This document shows positions 6,200 to 11,546 of a stretch of 11,546 nucleotides of DNA, in pieces (the first letter of the stretch is position 1; each line of letters starts with the position of its first letter). The notes under the pieces are model-generated. The model saw only the letters and a list, made by a program, of their open reading frames with translations, was not told where the DNA came from and did not search any database. The translations under genes were made by a program, and so were the position numbers. The DNA is from an uncultured Rhodovulum sp. Its GTDB lineage: Bacteria; Pseudomonadota; Alphaproteobacteria; Rhodobacterales; Rhodobacteraceae. Where the stretch lies: contig CAMIMK010000068.1 in NCBI GenBank assembly GCA_946221765.1, positions 1 through 11,546 on the forward strand. Direction: 5' to 3'.

Positions 6200-6883
6200 T
6201 CAATACGCGTCGGCGTTGTCGATGTTGAAATTGTAGAGCTTGCGGGCGGAGCCATAGCGTTTGAACTCCTCCGGCCTCGCGTCGGCCCCGGCCTTCTCCA
6301 GCAGCTCGGCCAGCAGCTTCAGGTGCTTCGGCTTCATGTCTTTCTCGATGCAGTCGGCCCCGAGGCTCCTGACGCTGCCCCGCACGAAGAGCCGCGCCTC
6401 GTAGAGGCTGTCGCCGAGCGCGTCGCCGGCGTCGCCGAGCACCACGAGATTGCCCGACTGCGCCATGAAGGCTGACATGTGCCCGATGTTGCCATGGACC
6501 ACGATGTCGATGCCCTTCATCGAGATCCCGCAGCGCGAGGCGGCATTGCCCTTGATGACGAGCAGCCCGCCGCGGCCGGTGGCGCCCGCATACTGGCTCG
6601 CGTCGCCCTCCACGACGACCGCCCCCGCCATCATGTTCTCGGCCACGCCCGGACCGGCCGAGCCGTGGACGGTGACGGTGCCGCCGTCGTTCATGCCGGC
6701 GCAGTAATAGCCGACCGAGCCGCGCACATCGACGCGGAGCGGCTTGTCGATGCCCACGGCCAGGGCATGGCTGCCCCGCGGGTTCACCACCTCGAAGGCG
6801 GTGTCGTTGTCGCCCGCGGCGACGGCATGGAGGGCTGCGTTGAAGTCGCGCAGCGGCGTAGCGGAAAGATCGAAGGTCGGCAT
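6200..6883 (-). CDS. mgsB: N-methylglutamate synthase subunit B, GXGXG beta-helix protein
   Basis: Structural subunit of N-methylglutamate synthase, 227 aa, homologous to the GXGXG beta-helix domain at the C-terminus of large glutamate synthases but here a separate gene (GlxC type). Repeated glycine turns spaced about 20 residues apart build the helix: VDVRGSVGYYCAG (51-63), VTVHGSAGPGVAENM (70-84), VVVEGDASQYAG (89-100), LLVIKGNAASRCGI (107-120), IVVHGNIGHMSAF (127-139) and LVVLGDAGDALGDSLY (146-161). A charged alpha-helical C-terminal tail (181-227) may contact MgsC. The ATG at 6883 is preferred over the GTG one codon before it, because AGGA then sits 6 nt away. It lies 31 bp after mgsA and 10 bp before mgsC, in one transcription unit. 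It probably scaffolds MgsA and MgsC; no catalytic residues are expected. Confidence 0.93.
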   Translation of the reverse strand: MPTFDLSATPLRDFNAALHAVAAGDNDTAFEVVNPRGSHALAVGIDKPLRVDVRGSVGYYCAGMNDGGTVTVHGSAGPGVAENMMAGAVVVEGDASQYAGATGRGGLLVIKGNAASRCGISMKGIDIVVHGNIGHMSAFMAQSGNLVVLGDAGDALGDSLYEARLFVRGSVRSLGADCIEKDMKPKHLKLLAELLEKAGADARPEEFKRYGSARKLYNFNIDNADAY

Positions 6884-6914
6884 CACGGGTCCTCGGGCAG
6901 GGTCGGGGAAGGGC

Positions 6915-7820
6915 TCAGGCAGCCTTCTCGTGGTCCCAGAAATAGACGGTGGAGGGCTCGGGCTCCCAGACCCGGGCGGTCTCGATCCCGGGCAGGTTGA
7001 CGAGGGCGCGGTATTCCGAGCCGAAGGCGATGTACTGGTCGGTCTCGGCCATCACCGCCGGCTTGCAGGCAACGGGATCGCGCACCACGCCGAAGCCGCT
7101 CCTGGTGCCGACGACGAAGGTGAAGAAGCCGTCGAGATCGTCGAGCGCGCCGTTGAGCGCCTGCCCGAGATCCTTGCCCTCGGCCATCTCGTTCGAGAGA
7201 TAGGCCGCCGCCACCTCGGTGTCGTTCTGCGTCTCGAAGCGCAGGCCCTTCTTGATCAGCGCGCGCCGCAGGTTGTTGTGGTTCGAGAGCGAGCCGTTGT
7301 GCACGAGGCACTGGTCCGCGCCGGTCGAGAAGGGATGCGCGCCGAGCGTCGTCACCGCCGATTCCGTCGCCATCCGCGTATGGCCGATGCCATGGCTGCC
7401 GGCCATCGCCGCGATGTCGAACCGGGCCACCACGTCCTTCGGCAGGCCGACCTCCTTGTAGATCTCGACGCTCTCGCCCGCGCTCATCACCCGCAGCTCC
7501 GGCAGTGCCGCCGCGAGCGCGGCCCGCGCCGTGCCCAGGGCCTCCGCCGCCAGGTCGATGACCGCATGCGTGCTCTTGACCGTCACGCGGGCCGGAATGC
7601 CCGCCGCACCGAGCACCGCCTCGAGGCCCGGGAAATCCGCGTCCGGCCGGGGCGACTGGACGGTGAGCTTGGCGCGGCCCGCAGCGCTCCCGCCATAGAT
7701 CGCGATGCCGGCGCTGTCCGGGCCGCGGTCGGTCATGGTGATGAGCATGTCCGAGAGCAGCGCGCCGAGCTGCGGCTCCAGCGCCTTGTCCTTCAGGAAC
7801 AATCCGACAATTCCGCACAT
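6915..7820 (-). CDS. mgsA: N-methylglutamate synthase subunit A, class II glutamine amidotransferase
   Basis: Ntn-type amidotransferase of 301 aa that should hydrolyse the amide of gamma-glutamylmethylamide and pass methylamine to MgsC. The start MCGIVGLF places the nucleophile as Cys2, exposed after Met removal, with no propeptide. Other class II landmarks are DRGPDSAGIA (31-40), the HTR of GIGHTRMATESAV (147-149), VHNGSLSNHNNLR (173-185, the HNG oxyanion/substrate motif) and QNDTEVAAAYL (198-208). An insert of about 90 residues (48-135) separates the first two conserved blocks, as in GlxB-type proteins. GGAGGA lies 8 nt before the ATG. This is the first gene of the main catabolic block, directly behind a candidate promoter. 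PurF and GlmS are excluded by the short length and the lack of their partner domains. Substrate is inferred from gmaS, mgsB and mgsC next door. Confidence 0.93.
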   Translation of the reverse strand: MCGIVGLFLKDKALEPQLGALLSDMLITMTDRGPDSAGIAIYGGSAAGRAKLTVQSPRPDADFPGLEAVLGAAGIPARVTVKSTHAVIDLAAEALGTARAALAAALPELRVMSAGESVEIYKEVGLPKDVVARFDIAAMAGSHGIGHTRMATESAVTTLGAHPFSTGADQCLVHNGSLSNHNNLRRALIKKGLRFETQNDTEVAAAYLSNEMAEGKDLGQALNGALDDLDGFFTFVVGTRSGFGVVRDPVACKPAVMAETDQYIAFGSEYRALVNLPGIETARVWEPEPSTVYFWDHEKAA

Positions 7821-7830
7821 GACCCGATTC

Positions 7831-7850
7831 CTCCGTTGCGTTGGACGGAG
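7831..7850. repeat. Inverted repeat spanning the mgsA start-site region and ribosome site
   Basis: On the minus strand CTCCGT (7850-7845) and ACGGAG (7836-7831) are perfect complements around the 8-base loop CCAACGCA, extendable by one G-U pair. The left arm overlaps the end of the proposed -10 and the right arm is part of the mgsA ribosome site GGAGGA. As DNA it could be an operator; in a transcript reading through from upstream it could hide the ribosome site. Confidence 0.35.
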
Positions 7851-7878
7851 ACTACGCCCTGGCCCGGCCGCACGTCAA
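7849..7878 (-). promoter_or_regulatory. mgsA: Candidate sigma-70-type promoter of the mgsABC-gmaS-purU operon
   Basis: On the minus strand TTGACG (7878-7873) and TAGTCT (7854-7849) are separated by 18 bases, giving a start near 7842 and a leader of roughly 20 nt before mgsA. The gap between the regulator gene and mgsA (7821-7949) is the longest within the catabolic genes and its upstream part is strikingly AT-rich for this genome, which supports a regulated promoter. The -10 is only moderate, so an activator may be needed. Confidence 0.5.
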
Positions 7879-7884
7879 CTATTG

Positions 7885-7899
7885 GGAATAAAATTTTCC
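7885..7899. promoter_or_regulatory. AT-rich imperfect palindrome upstream of the mgsA -35; candidate operator
   Basis: The 15-bp element GGAATAAAATTTTCC has outer arms GGAA/TTCC that match exactly and an AT-only core, centred 16-17 bp upstream of the -35 hexamer. In DNA this GC-rich, the AT block 7879-7912 stands out sharply. Its position just upstream of the promoter suits an activator or nucleoid-protein site, and the XRE-cupin regulator encoded next door is the obvious candidate binder. Binding is inference only. Confidence 0.35.
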
Positions 7900-7949
7900 T
7901 GTAAAGAATTTGAGCGACTGCCCGTCGGATAGGCAACCCGCCCCCGCCC

Positions 7950-8603
7950 TCACTCGCTTCCCCCCCGGTTGCGATAGCTGATGACCGAGAGATAGCGCGC
8001 CGGCAGCGCCACCAGACGCTCCGGGCCATGCGGAGCATCGGCGTCGAAGAACAGGCTGTCCCCCGGCTGCATCGTGAACAGCTGCTCGCCATGGCGGTAC
8101 ACGACCTCGCCCTCCAGCATGTAGAGGAACTCCAGCCCCTCGTGCTGGAAGGTCGGGAAGACATCCGACTCGGTCGACAGCGTGATGAGATAGGGCTCCA
8201 CCTGCACCCCGCTCGCGGTCGCGCCGATATGGCCGAGGAGGTTGTACTGGTGCCCGGCCCGCGTCCCGCGCCGCTCCAGCTCCACCCCCGTCCCCGCCTT
8301 GACGAAGACCGCGCCGCGCCGCTCCTCGAACCGCTGGAACAGCAGGGTGATCGGCACCCCGAGCGCCCGCGCCAGCGTCTGCAGGGTGGTCAGCGACGGC
8401 GAGGTGTTGCCGTTCTCGATCTTCGAGAGCATCCCCACCGACAGGCCGGTCGCGGCCGCCACGTCGCCCACGGTCAGGCCGAGCGCCTTGCGCAGGATCC
8501 GCACCTCATGGCCGATCGCCTGCTCGAGCACGTTCTCCTTGGGCTCGCGGACGGCATGCGGGTTCTGCCCGCCGTCCGTCTCCATGCCGGAACTTCTGCC
8601 CAC
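7950..8603 (-). CDS. XRE-family transcriptional regulator with C-terminal cupin sensor domain
   Basis: Predicted DNA-binding regulator of 217 aa. A helix-turn-helix of the Cro/C1 (XRE) type spans about residues 30-88 (GHEVRILRKALGLTVGDVAAATGLSVGMLSKIENG, then PSLTTLQTLARALG). A linker leads to a cupin-2 beta-barrel (about 145-208), with GLEFLYMLEGEVVYRHGEQLFTMQPGDSLFFDADAPHGP carrying the cupin glycines and the late His192. The GTG at 8603 is chosen because GGAGG lies 5 nt upstream; the next ATG, six codons in, has no ribosome site. It sits 48 bp after folD and 129 bp before mgsA, between the two halves of the pathway. Cupin regulators of this kind usually sense a small molecule; methylamine-derived gamma-glutamylmethylamide or N-methylglutamate is a reasonable guess here. 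Whether it activates or represses cannot be read from the sequence. Confidence 0.9.
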   Translation of the reverse strand: MGRSSGMETDGGQNPHAVREPKENVLEQAIGHEVRILRKALGLTVGDVAAATGLSVGMLSKIENGNTSPSLTTLQTLARALGVPITLLFQRFEERRGAVFVKAGTGVELERRGTRAGHQYNLLGHIGATASGVQVEPYLITLSTESDVFPTFQHEGLEFLYMLEGEVVYRHGEQLFTMQPGDSLFFDADAPHGPERLVALPARYLSVISYRNRGGSE

Positions 8604-8628
8604 CTTGTCCTCCGGTGAAGGGAGGCCG

Positions 8629-8657
8629 AGCCTATTCCTGCCGAGAAAGGTTCACAA
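8629..8657 (-). promoter_or_regulatory. Possible promoter of the XRE-cupin regulator gene
   Basis: The minus strand shows TTGTGA (8657-8652, formed partly by the folD stop codon) and TAGGCT (8634-8629) with the ideal 17-base spacing. Both hexamers are only partial matches to consensus. The short gap could equally well be plain intergenic spacing with readthrough from folD. Confidence 0.33.
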
Positions 8658-9542
8658 CCCGGCGGTGAACCCGGCGGCCCGCTCCGCGGCGGCGAGGGTA
8701 TTCGCCATCAGCATCGCGATCGTCATCGGCCCCACCCCGCCAGGAACCGGCGTGATCCGCCCCGCCCGCGCGGAACAGGCCGCGAAGGCGACGTCCCCCG
8801 TCAGCCGGCCCCGTGCCGCCCCGGCCTCGGACGGCAGCCGGTTGATGCCGACATCGATCACCGTGGCGCCGGGCTTCACCCAGTCCGCCTGCACCAGCTC
8901 GGGCCGCCCGACCGCGACCACCAGAATGTCCGCCATCCGGCAGACCGCCGGCAGGTCGCGCGTGCGCGAATGCGCCATGACCACGGTCGCATGCGCATGC
9001 AGCAGCAGCTGCCCCATCGGCTTGCCGAAGAGGTTCGACCGGCCGACGACCACCGCCGTCAGCCCCGACAGGTCGGCGCCATGCACCGCGCGCACCAGCC
9101 GCATGGCCCCGGCCGGCGTGCAGGGCAGCAGCCCGCCGTCGAGATCGCCGCTCGCCATCGCGCCGGCGTTCAGCGGATGCAGCCCGTCCACGTCCTTCTC
9201 CGGCCGGATCGCCTTCAGGATCGGCGCGGCGTCGAGCGGCGCGGGCAGCGGCAGCTGCACGAGGATGCCGTGCACGGCGGCCTCGGCGTTGAGCCCGGCC
9301 ACCACCGCGGCAAGCTCCGCCTGCGTCACCGTCGCCGGCAGGTCGATCTGGCGCGAGGCAAAGCCGCAGTTCTGCGCCATCCGCCCCTTGGCCGCGACAT
9401 AGGCCTGGCTGGCCGGGTCCGCGCCGACCAGCACGACGGCCAGCCCCGGCGTGGTTCCCCGCGCCTTCAGGGCGGCACTCCCCGCCCGCACCTCGTCGAT
9501 CACCGCCCGCGCGGCGGCCCTGCCGTCAATGATGTCGCTCAT
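8652..9542 (-). CDS. folD: Bifunctional methylene-THF dehydrogenase / methenyl-THF cyclohydrolase
   Basis: Cytoplasmic FolD of 296 aa, normal family length. It oxidises 5,10-methylene-THF to methenyl-THF with NADP and hydrolyses that to 10-formyl-THF. Catalytic Tyr48 and Lys52 lie in QAYVAAKGRM, followed by GILVQLPLP (92-100), KDVDGLHPLNAG (116-127), PCTPAGAM (140-147), the nucleotide-binding VVVGRSNLFGKPMG (164-177), VIDVGINR (228-235) and ITPVPGGVGPMTIAMLM (263-279). The ATG at 9542 is chosen over an in-frame start 19 codons upstream because GAGGGCGGA lies just before it and the sequence MSDIIDGRAAA matches usual FolD N-termini. It overlaps the mgdD 3' end by 17 bp, so it is translated with the dehydrogenase genes. 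Together with PurU it links the methyl carbon from N-methylglutamate to formate. It may be a second, pathway-dedicated copy; the window cannot show that. Confidence 0.95.
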   Translation of the reverse strand: MSDIIDGRAAARAVIDEVRAGSAALKARGTTPGLAVVLVGADPASQAYVAAKGRMAQNCGFASRQIDLPATVTQAELAAVVAGLNAEAAVHGILVQLPLPAPLDAAPILKAIRPEKDVDGLHPLNAGAMASGDLDGGLLPCTPAGAMRLVRAVHGADLSGLTAVVVGRSNLFGKPMGQLLLHAHATVVMAHSRTRDLPAVCRMADILVVAVGRPELVQADWVKPGATVIDVGINRLPSEAGAARGRLTGDVAFAACSARAGRITPVPGGVGPMTIAMLMANTLAAAERAAGFTAGL

Positions 9543-10020
9543 TCCGCCCTCGGTATTCCGCGGCCATCGCCTCGAGGTCATGCCACAGCGCGGCGGCAAA
9601 GCTCCGCAGCACCATCAGCTCGAAGGCCGCCGGCCCCGTCCGGGTCAGGTGCACGCCGAGCGGCCCGATCAGGGTCGTCGCCGACTGGCCGACCGCCATC
9701 CGCTCCAGATCGACAGCGGTTCCCTTCGCCAGCATCGCCACCACCTGCGGCCCCGCCACCGCGATCCGCACCCGGCCATGGCTCTGGTCGCTCAGCGCCA
9801 CCTCGGGCAGCCGCGCCGCCAGCGCCGCCATCCCGGCCTCCGTCAGCGGCGCGTCCCCGACGAGGAACCACTGCCCCGGCCCGGCGGGGCGCAGCCCCTC
9901 CATGTCGGGCGCCGGCGCCCCGGTCTTCGCCAGCAGCAGCACCACATGCCCGTCCGGCAGCGCCGTCAGCGTCACGCCGCCCCCGAGCGCCGCGCGCCCG
10001 ATCTCCCGATGCTCAGACAT
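9526..10020 (-). CDS. mgdD: N-methylglutamate dehydrogenase gamma subunit (SoxG-type)
   Basis: Smallest-fold subunit of the heterotetrameric sarcosine-oxidase-type enzyme, 164 aa, somewhat short for the family. The N-terminal third is variable and Ala/Gly/Pro-rich. The C-terminal part carries the conserved SoxG pattern: SDQSHGRVRIAVAGP (about 77-91), VVAMLAKGTAVDLERM (92-107), ATTLIGPLGVHLTRTGP (114-130) and FELMVLRSFAAALWHDLEAMA (133-153). Its fold is related to the glycine-cleavage T-protein and it packs against the alpha subunit; it has no cofactor motif of its own. The ATG overlaps the alpha-subunit stop by 8 bp (ATGTCTGA) and its 3' end overlaps folD. Named MgdD because of the gmaS/mgs setting; soxG of a true sarcosine oxidase is the alternative, and the sequence of this subunit alone does not separate the two. 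Confidence 0.88.
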   Translation of the reverse strand: MSEHREIGRAALGGGVTLTALPDGHVVLLLAKTGAPAPDMEGLRPAGPGQWFLVGDAPLTEAGMAALAARLPEVALSDQSHGRVRIAVAGPQVVAMLAKGTAVDLERMAVGQSATTLIGPLGVHLTRTGPAAFELMVLRSFAAALWHDLEAMAAEYRGRNERHH

Positions 10021-11546
10021 GCAGCCTCTCGTTCTCCGGATCGACGAAACAGGGCGGGCAGAGCACCGCCGGCGTCATCGCATCGCGCACCGCGTCCCAG
10101 ACCAGCACCTCCTCGCCGTGCCGCGCCGGCCCGCGCTTGACGAGCGCGAGGCCGATCGCCGAGCCGACATGCGGCGAGAAGATCGCCGACGAGACATAGC
10201 CCTGATCGTTCTCCAGCGTCGCCGCGGCGCCCTTGGCGAGGATATGCGCGCCCGCCTTGAAGCCGGTCGCGGGGTCGAGCGGGCGCAGGCCGACCAGCGC
10301 GGGGCGGTCCGGGTCCTGCATCCCCTCGCGCGCCAGCATCGCCCTGCCGACAAAATCCGGCTTCGTCGCCGAGACCATCTTGCCGAAGCCGAGATCGCCG
10401 GGCGTCACCGTGCCGTTGATTTCCGCATGGGTCACATGCCCCTTCTCGACGCGCAGCACGCCGAGCGTCTCCGACCCGTAGGGCGTGATGCCGAACTCGG
10501 ACCCCGCTTCGAGGATCGCATCCGCCACGCTCTCGCCATACCCGGCCGGCACCGCCAGCTCGTAGGCGAGTTCCCCCGAGAAGGAGATGCGGAAGAGCCG
10601 CCCCTTCAGCCCGGAGCGCAGCGTCACCTCGCGCGCGGCCAGATAGGGGAAGGCCTCGTTCGAGATGTCGTCCGCGACGATCTTCGCCAGCGTCTCCCGC
10701 GCCTTCGGCCCCGCCACCGCCATCTGCGCCCACTGGTCCGTCACTGATGCAAGCCGCACGTCGAGGTCCGGCCACAGCGCCTGCGCGCAGAATTCCAGAT
10801 GCGTCAGCACGCCCGCGGCCAGCGCGGTGGTCGTGGTCATGACGTAGTGCTGCGCGCCGAGCCGGCTCGTCGTGCCGTCATCGTAGATGCAGCCGTCCTC
10901 GCGCAGCATCAGGCCATAGCGGGCCCGGCCGACGGGGAGCTTCAGGAAGGCGTTGCAATAGACGCGGTTCAGGAATTCCGCCGCATCCGCCCCGAAGATC
11001 TCGATCTTGCCGAGCATCGACACGTCGCAGATGCCGACGCCCGCCCGCACCGCCCGCGCCTCGCGATCGACGCTCTCGCGCCAGTGCGTCTCGCCGGGCC
11101 GCGGGAAGTAGGACGACCGCAGCCACAGGCCCGTCTCGACGAAGCGCGCGCCGTGTTTCTCGGCCCAGCCATGCAGGGCCGAGCGGCGCAGCGGCTGGAA
11201 GTGCCTGCCCCGGTGATGGCCGGTCAGCACGCCGAAGGAGACCGGCGTGTAGAACGGCCGGAAGGTCGTGGTCCCGACCTCGCCCGGGCTCACGCCCCGC
11301 GCCTCGGCCAGGATGCCGATCGCGTTGACGTTCGAGAGCTTGCCCTGATCGGTCGCCATGCCGGTCGTCGTGTAGCGTTTGGCGAGCTCGACATGGCCAT
11401 AGCCCTCGGCCTTGGCGAGCTTCAGGTCCTTCAGCCCGACGTCGTTCTGGAAATCGACGAAGGCCTTGCCCTTCGGCGCCCTGACCGCCCAGATCGGCGC
11501 CCCCTGCCCCGTGCCCGGCGCCCCCTCCACCGCGCCGAAGGCCGCC
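10013..11546 (-). CDS. mgdC: N-methylglutamate dehydrogenase alpha subunit (SoxA-type), C-terminal half; 5' end outside window
   Basis: The frame is open to the right edge and the visible 510 residues are about half of the roughly 1000-aa family length. The visible part starts near the end of the N-terminal dinucleotide-binding region, with the conserved GKAFVDFQNDVGLKDL (26-41) and KRYTTTGMATDQGK (56-69). A folate-binding aminomethyltransferase (GCV_T-like) domain follows from about 115 to 400, including RAGVGICDVSMLGKIEIFG and GITPYGSETLGVLRVEKGH. A C-terminal barrel ends in CPPCFVDPENERLHV. In this family the domain receives the methyl-derived C1 unit and makes 5,10-methylene-THF, which FolD then uses. 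The stop overlaps mgdD. The genes for the SoxB- and SoxD-like subunits probably lie directly upstream, outside the window. Sarcosine oxidase is the alternative; N-methylglutamate is preferred from the neighbours. Confidence 0.93.
   Translation of the reverse strand, partial: AAFGAVEGAPGTGQGAPIWAVRAPKGKAFVDFQNDVGLKDLKLAKAEGYGHVELAKRYTTTGMATDQGKLSNVNAIGILAEARGVSPGEVGTTTFRPFYTPVSFGVLTGHHRGRHFQPLRRSALHGWAEKHGARFVETGLWLRSSYFPRPGETHWRESVDREARAVRAGVGICDVSMLGKIEIFGADAAEFLNRVYCNAFLKLPVGRARYGLMLREDGCIYDDGTTSRLGAQHYVMTTTTALAAGVLTHLEFCAQALWPDLDVRLASVTDQWAQMAVAGPKARETLAKIVADDISNEAFPYLAAREVTLRSGLKGRLFRISFSGELAYELAVPAGYGESVADAILEAGSEFGITPYGSETLGVLRVEKGHVTHAEINGTVTPGDLGFGKMVSATKPDFVGRAMLAREGMQDPDRPALVGLRPLDPATGFKAGAHILAKGAAATLENDQGYVSSAIFSPHVGSAIGLALVKRGPARHGEEVLVWDAVRDAMTPAVLCPPCFVDPENERLHV

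Noticed and set aside
4861..7820. Conventional NADPH glutamate synthase (GltBD)
   Set aside because: The amidotransferase, GXGXG and FMN domains are three separate small genes, no GltD-like subunit is present, and the iron-sulfur cysteines are missing.
9526..11546. True sarcosine oxidase of glycine betaine catabolism
   Set aside because: Fold and subunit type are the same, but linkage to gmaS and mgsABC favours N-methylglutamate as substrate. The missing beta and delta subunit genes leave some doubt.
1..11546. tRNA or rRNA genes, CRISPR arrays, insertion sequences, attachment sites
   Set aside because: No cloverleaf-like conserved tRNA blocks, no regularly spaced direct repeats, no transposase-like protein and no long terminal inverted repeats were seen on either strand.

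Overview
The window is very GC-rich, densely packed DNA with every supported gene on the minus strand. Gene content and protein character point to an alphaproteobacterium, most likely of the Rhodobacteraceae (Roseobacter/Rhodobacter type). The genus cannot be fixed from this sequence.

Read in transcription order (right to left), the first block is the 3' half of an alpha subunit of a heterotetrameric sarcosine-oxidase-type enzyme (mgdC/soxA), its gamma subunit (mgdD/soxG) and folD, all overlapping. Next is an XRE-cupin regulator with a possible promoter of its own. A promoter-bearing gap of 129 bp leads into the main block: mgsA (class II glutamine amidotransferase), mgsB (GXGXG beta-helix protein), mgsC (FMN glutamate-synthase-like protein), gmaS (gamma-glutamylmethylamide synthetase) and purU. 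A hairpin terminator follows purU. The last block starts behind its own leader: three very small membrane proteins (95, 129 and 55 aa), an APC-superfamily permease resembling ethanolamine permeases, and the first 32 codons of another membrane or exported protein cut by the left edge.

Together the first two blocks are the N-methylglutamate (NMG) pathway for monomethylamine. GmaS joins methylamine to glutamate. MgsABC turns gamma-glutamylmethylamide into N-methylglutamate. MgdABCD oxidises that back to glutamate and delivers the methyl carbon as formaldehyde or methylene-THF. FolD oxidises the C1 unit to 10-formyl-THF, and PurU releases formate and free THF. The two remaining Mgd subunits (SoxB- and SoxD-like) should lie just beyond the right edge.

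The least explained part is the permease block. An APC transporter preceded by three tiny, translationally coupled membrane proteins is unusual and may be a multi-subunit amine or amide uptake system. A second oddity is that MgsC appears to lack all three cysteines that hold the 3Fe-4S cluster in ordinary glutamate synthases.
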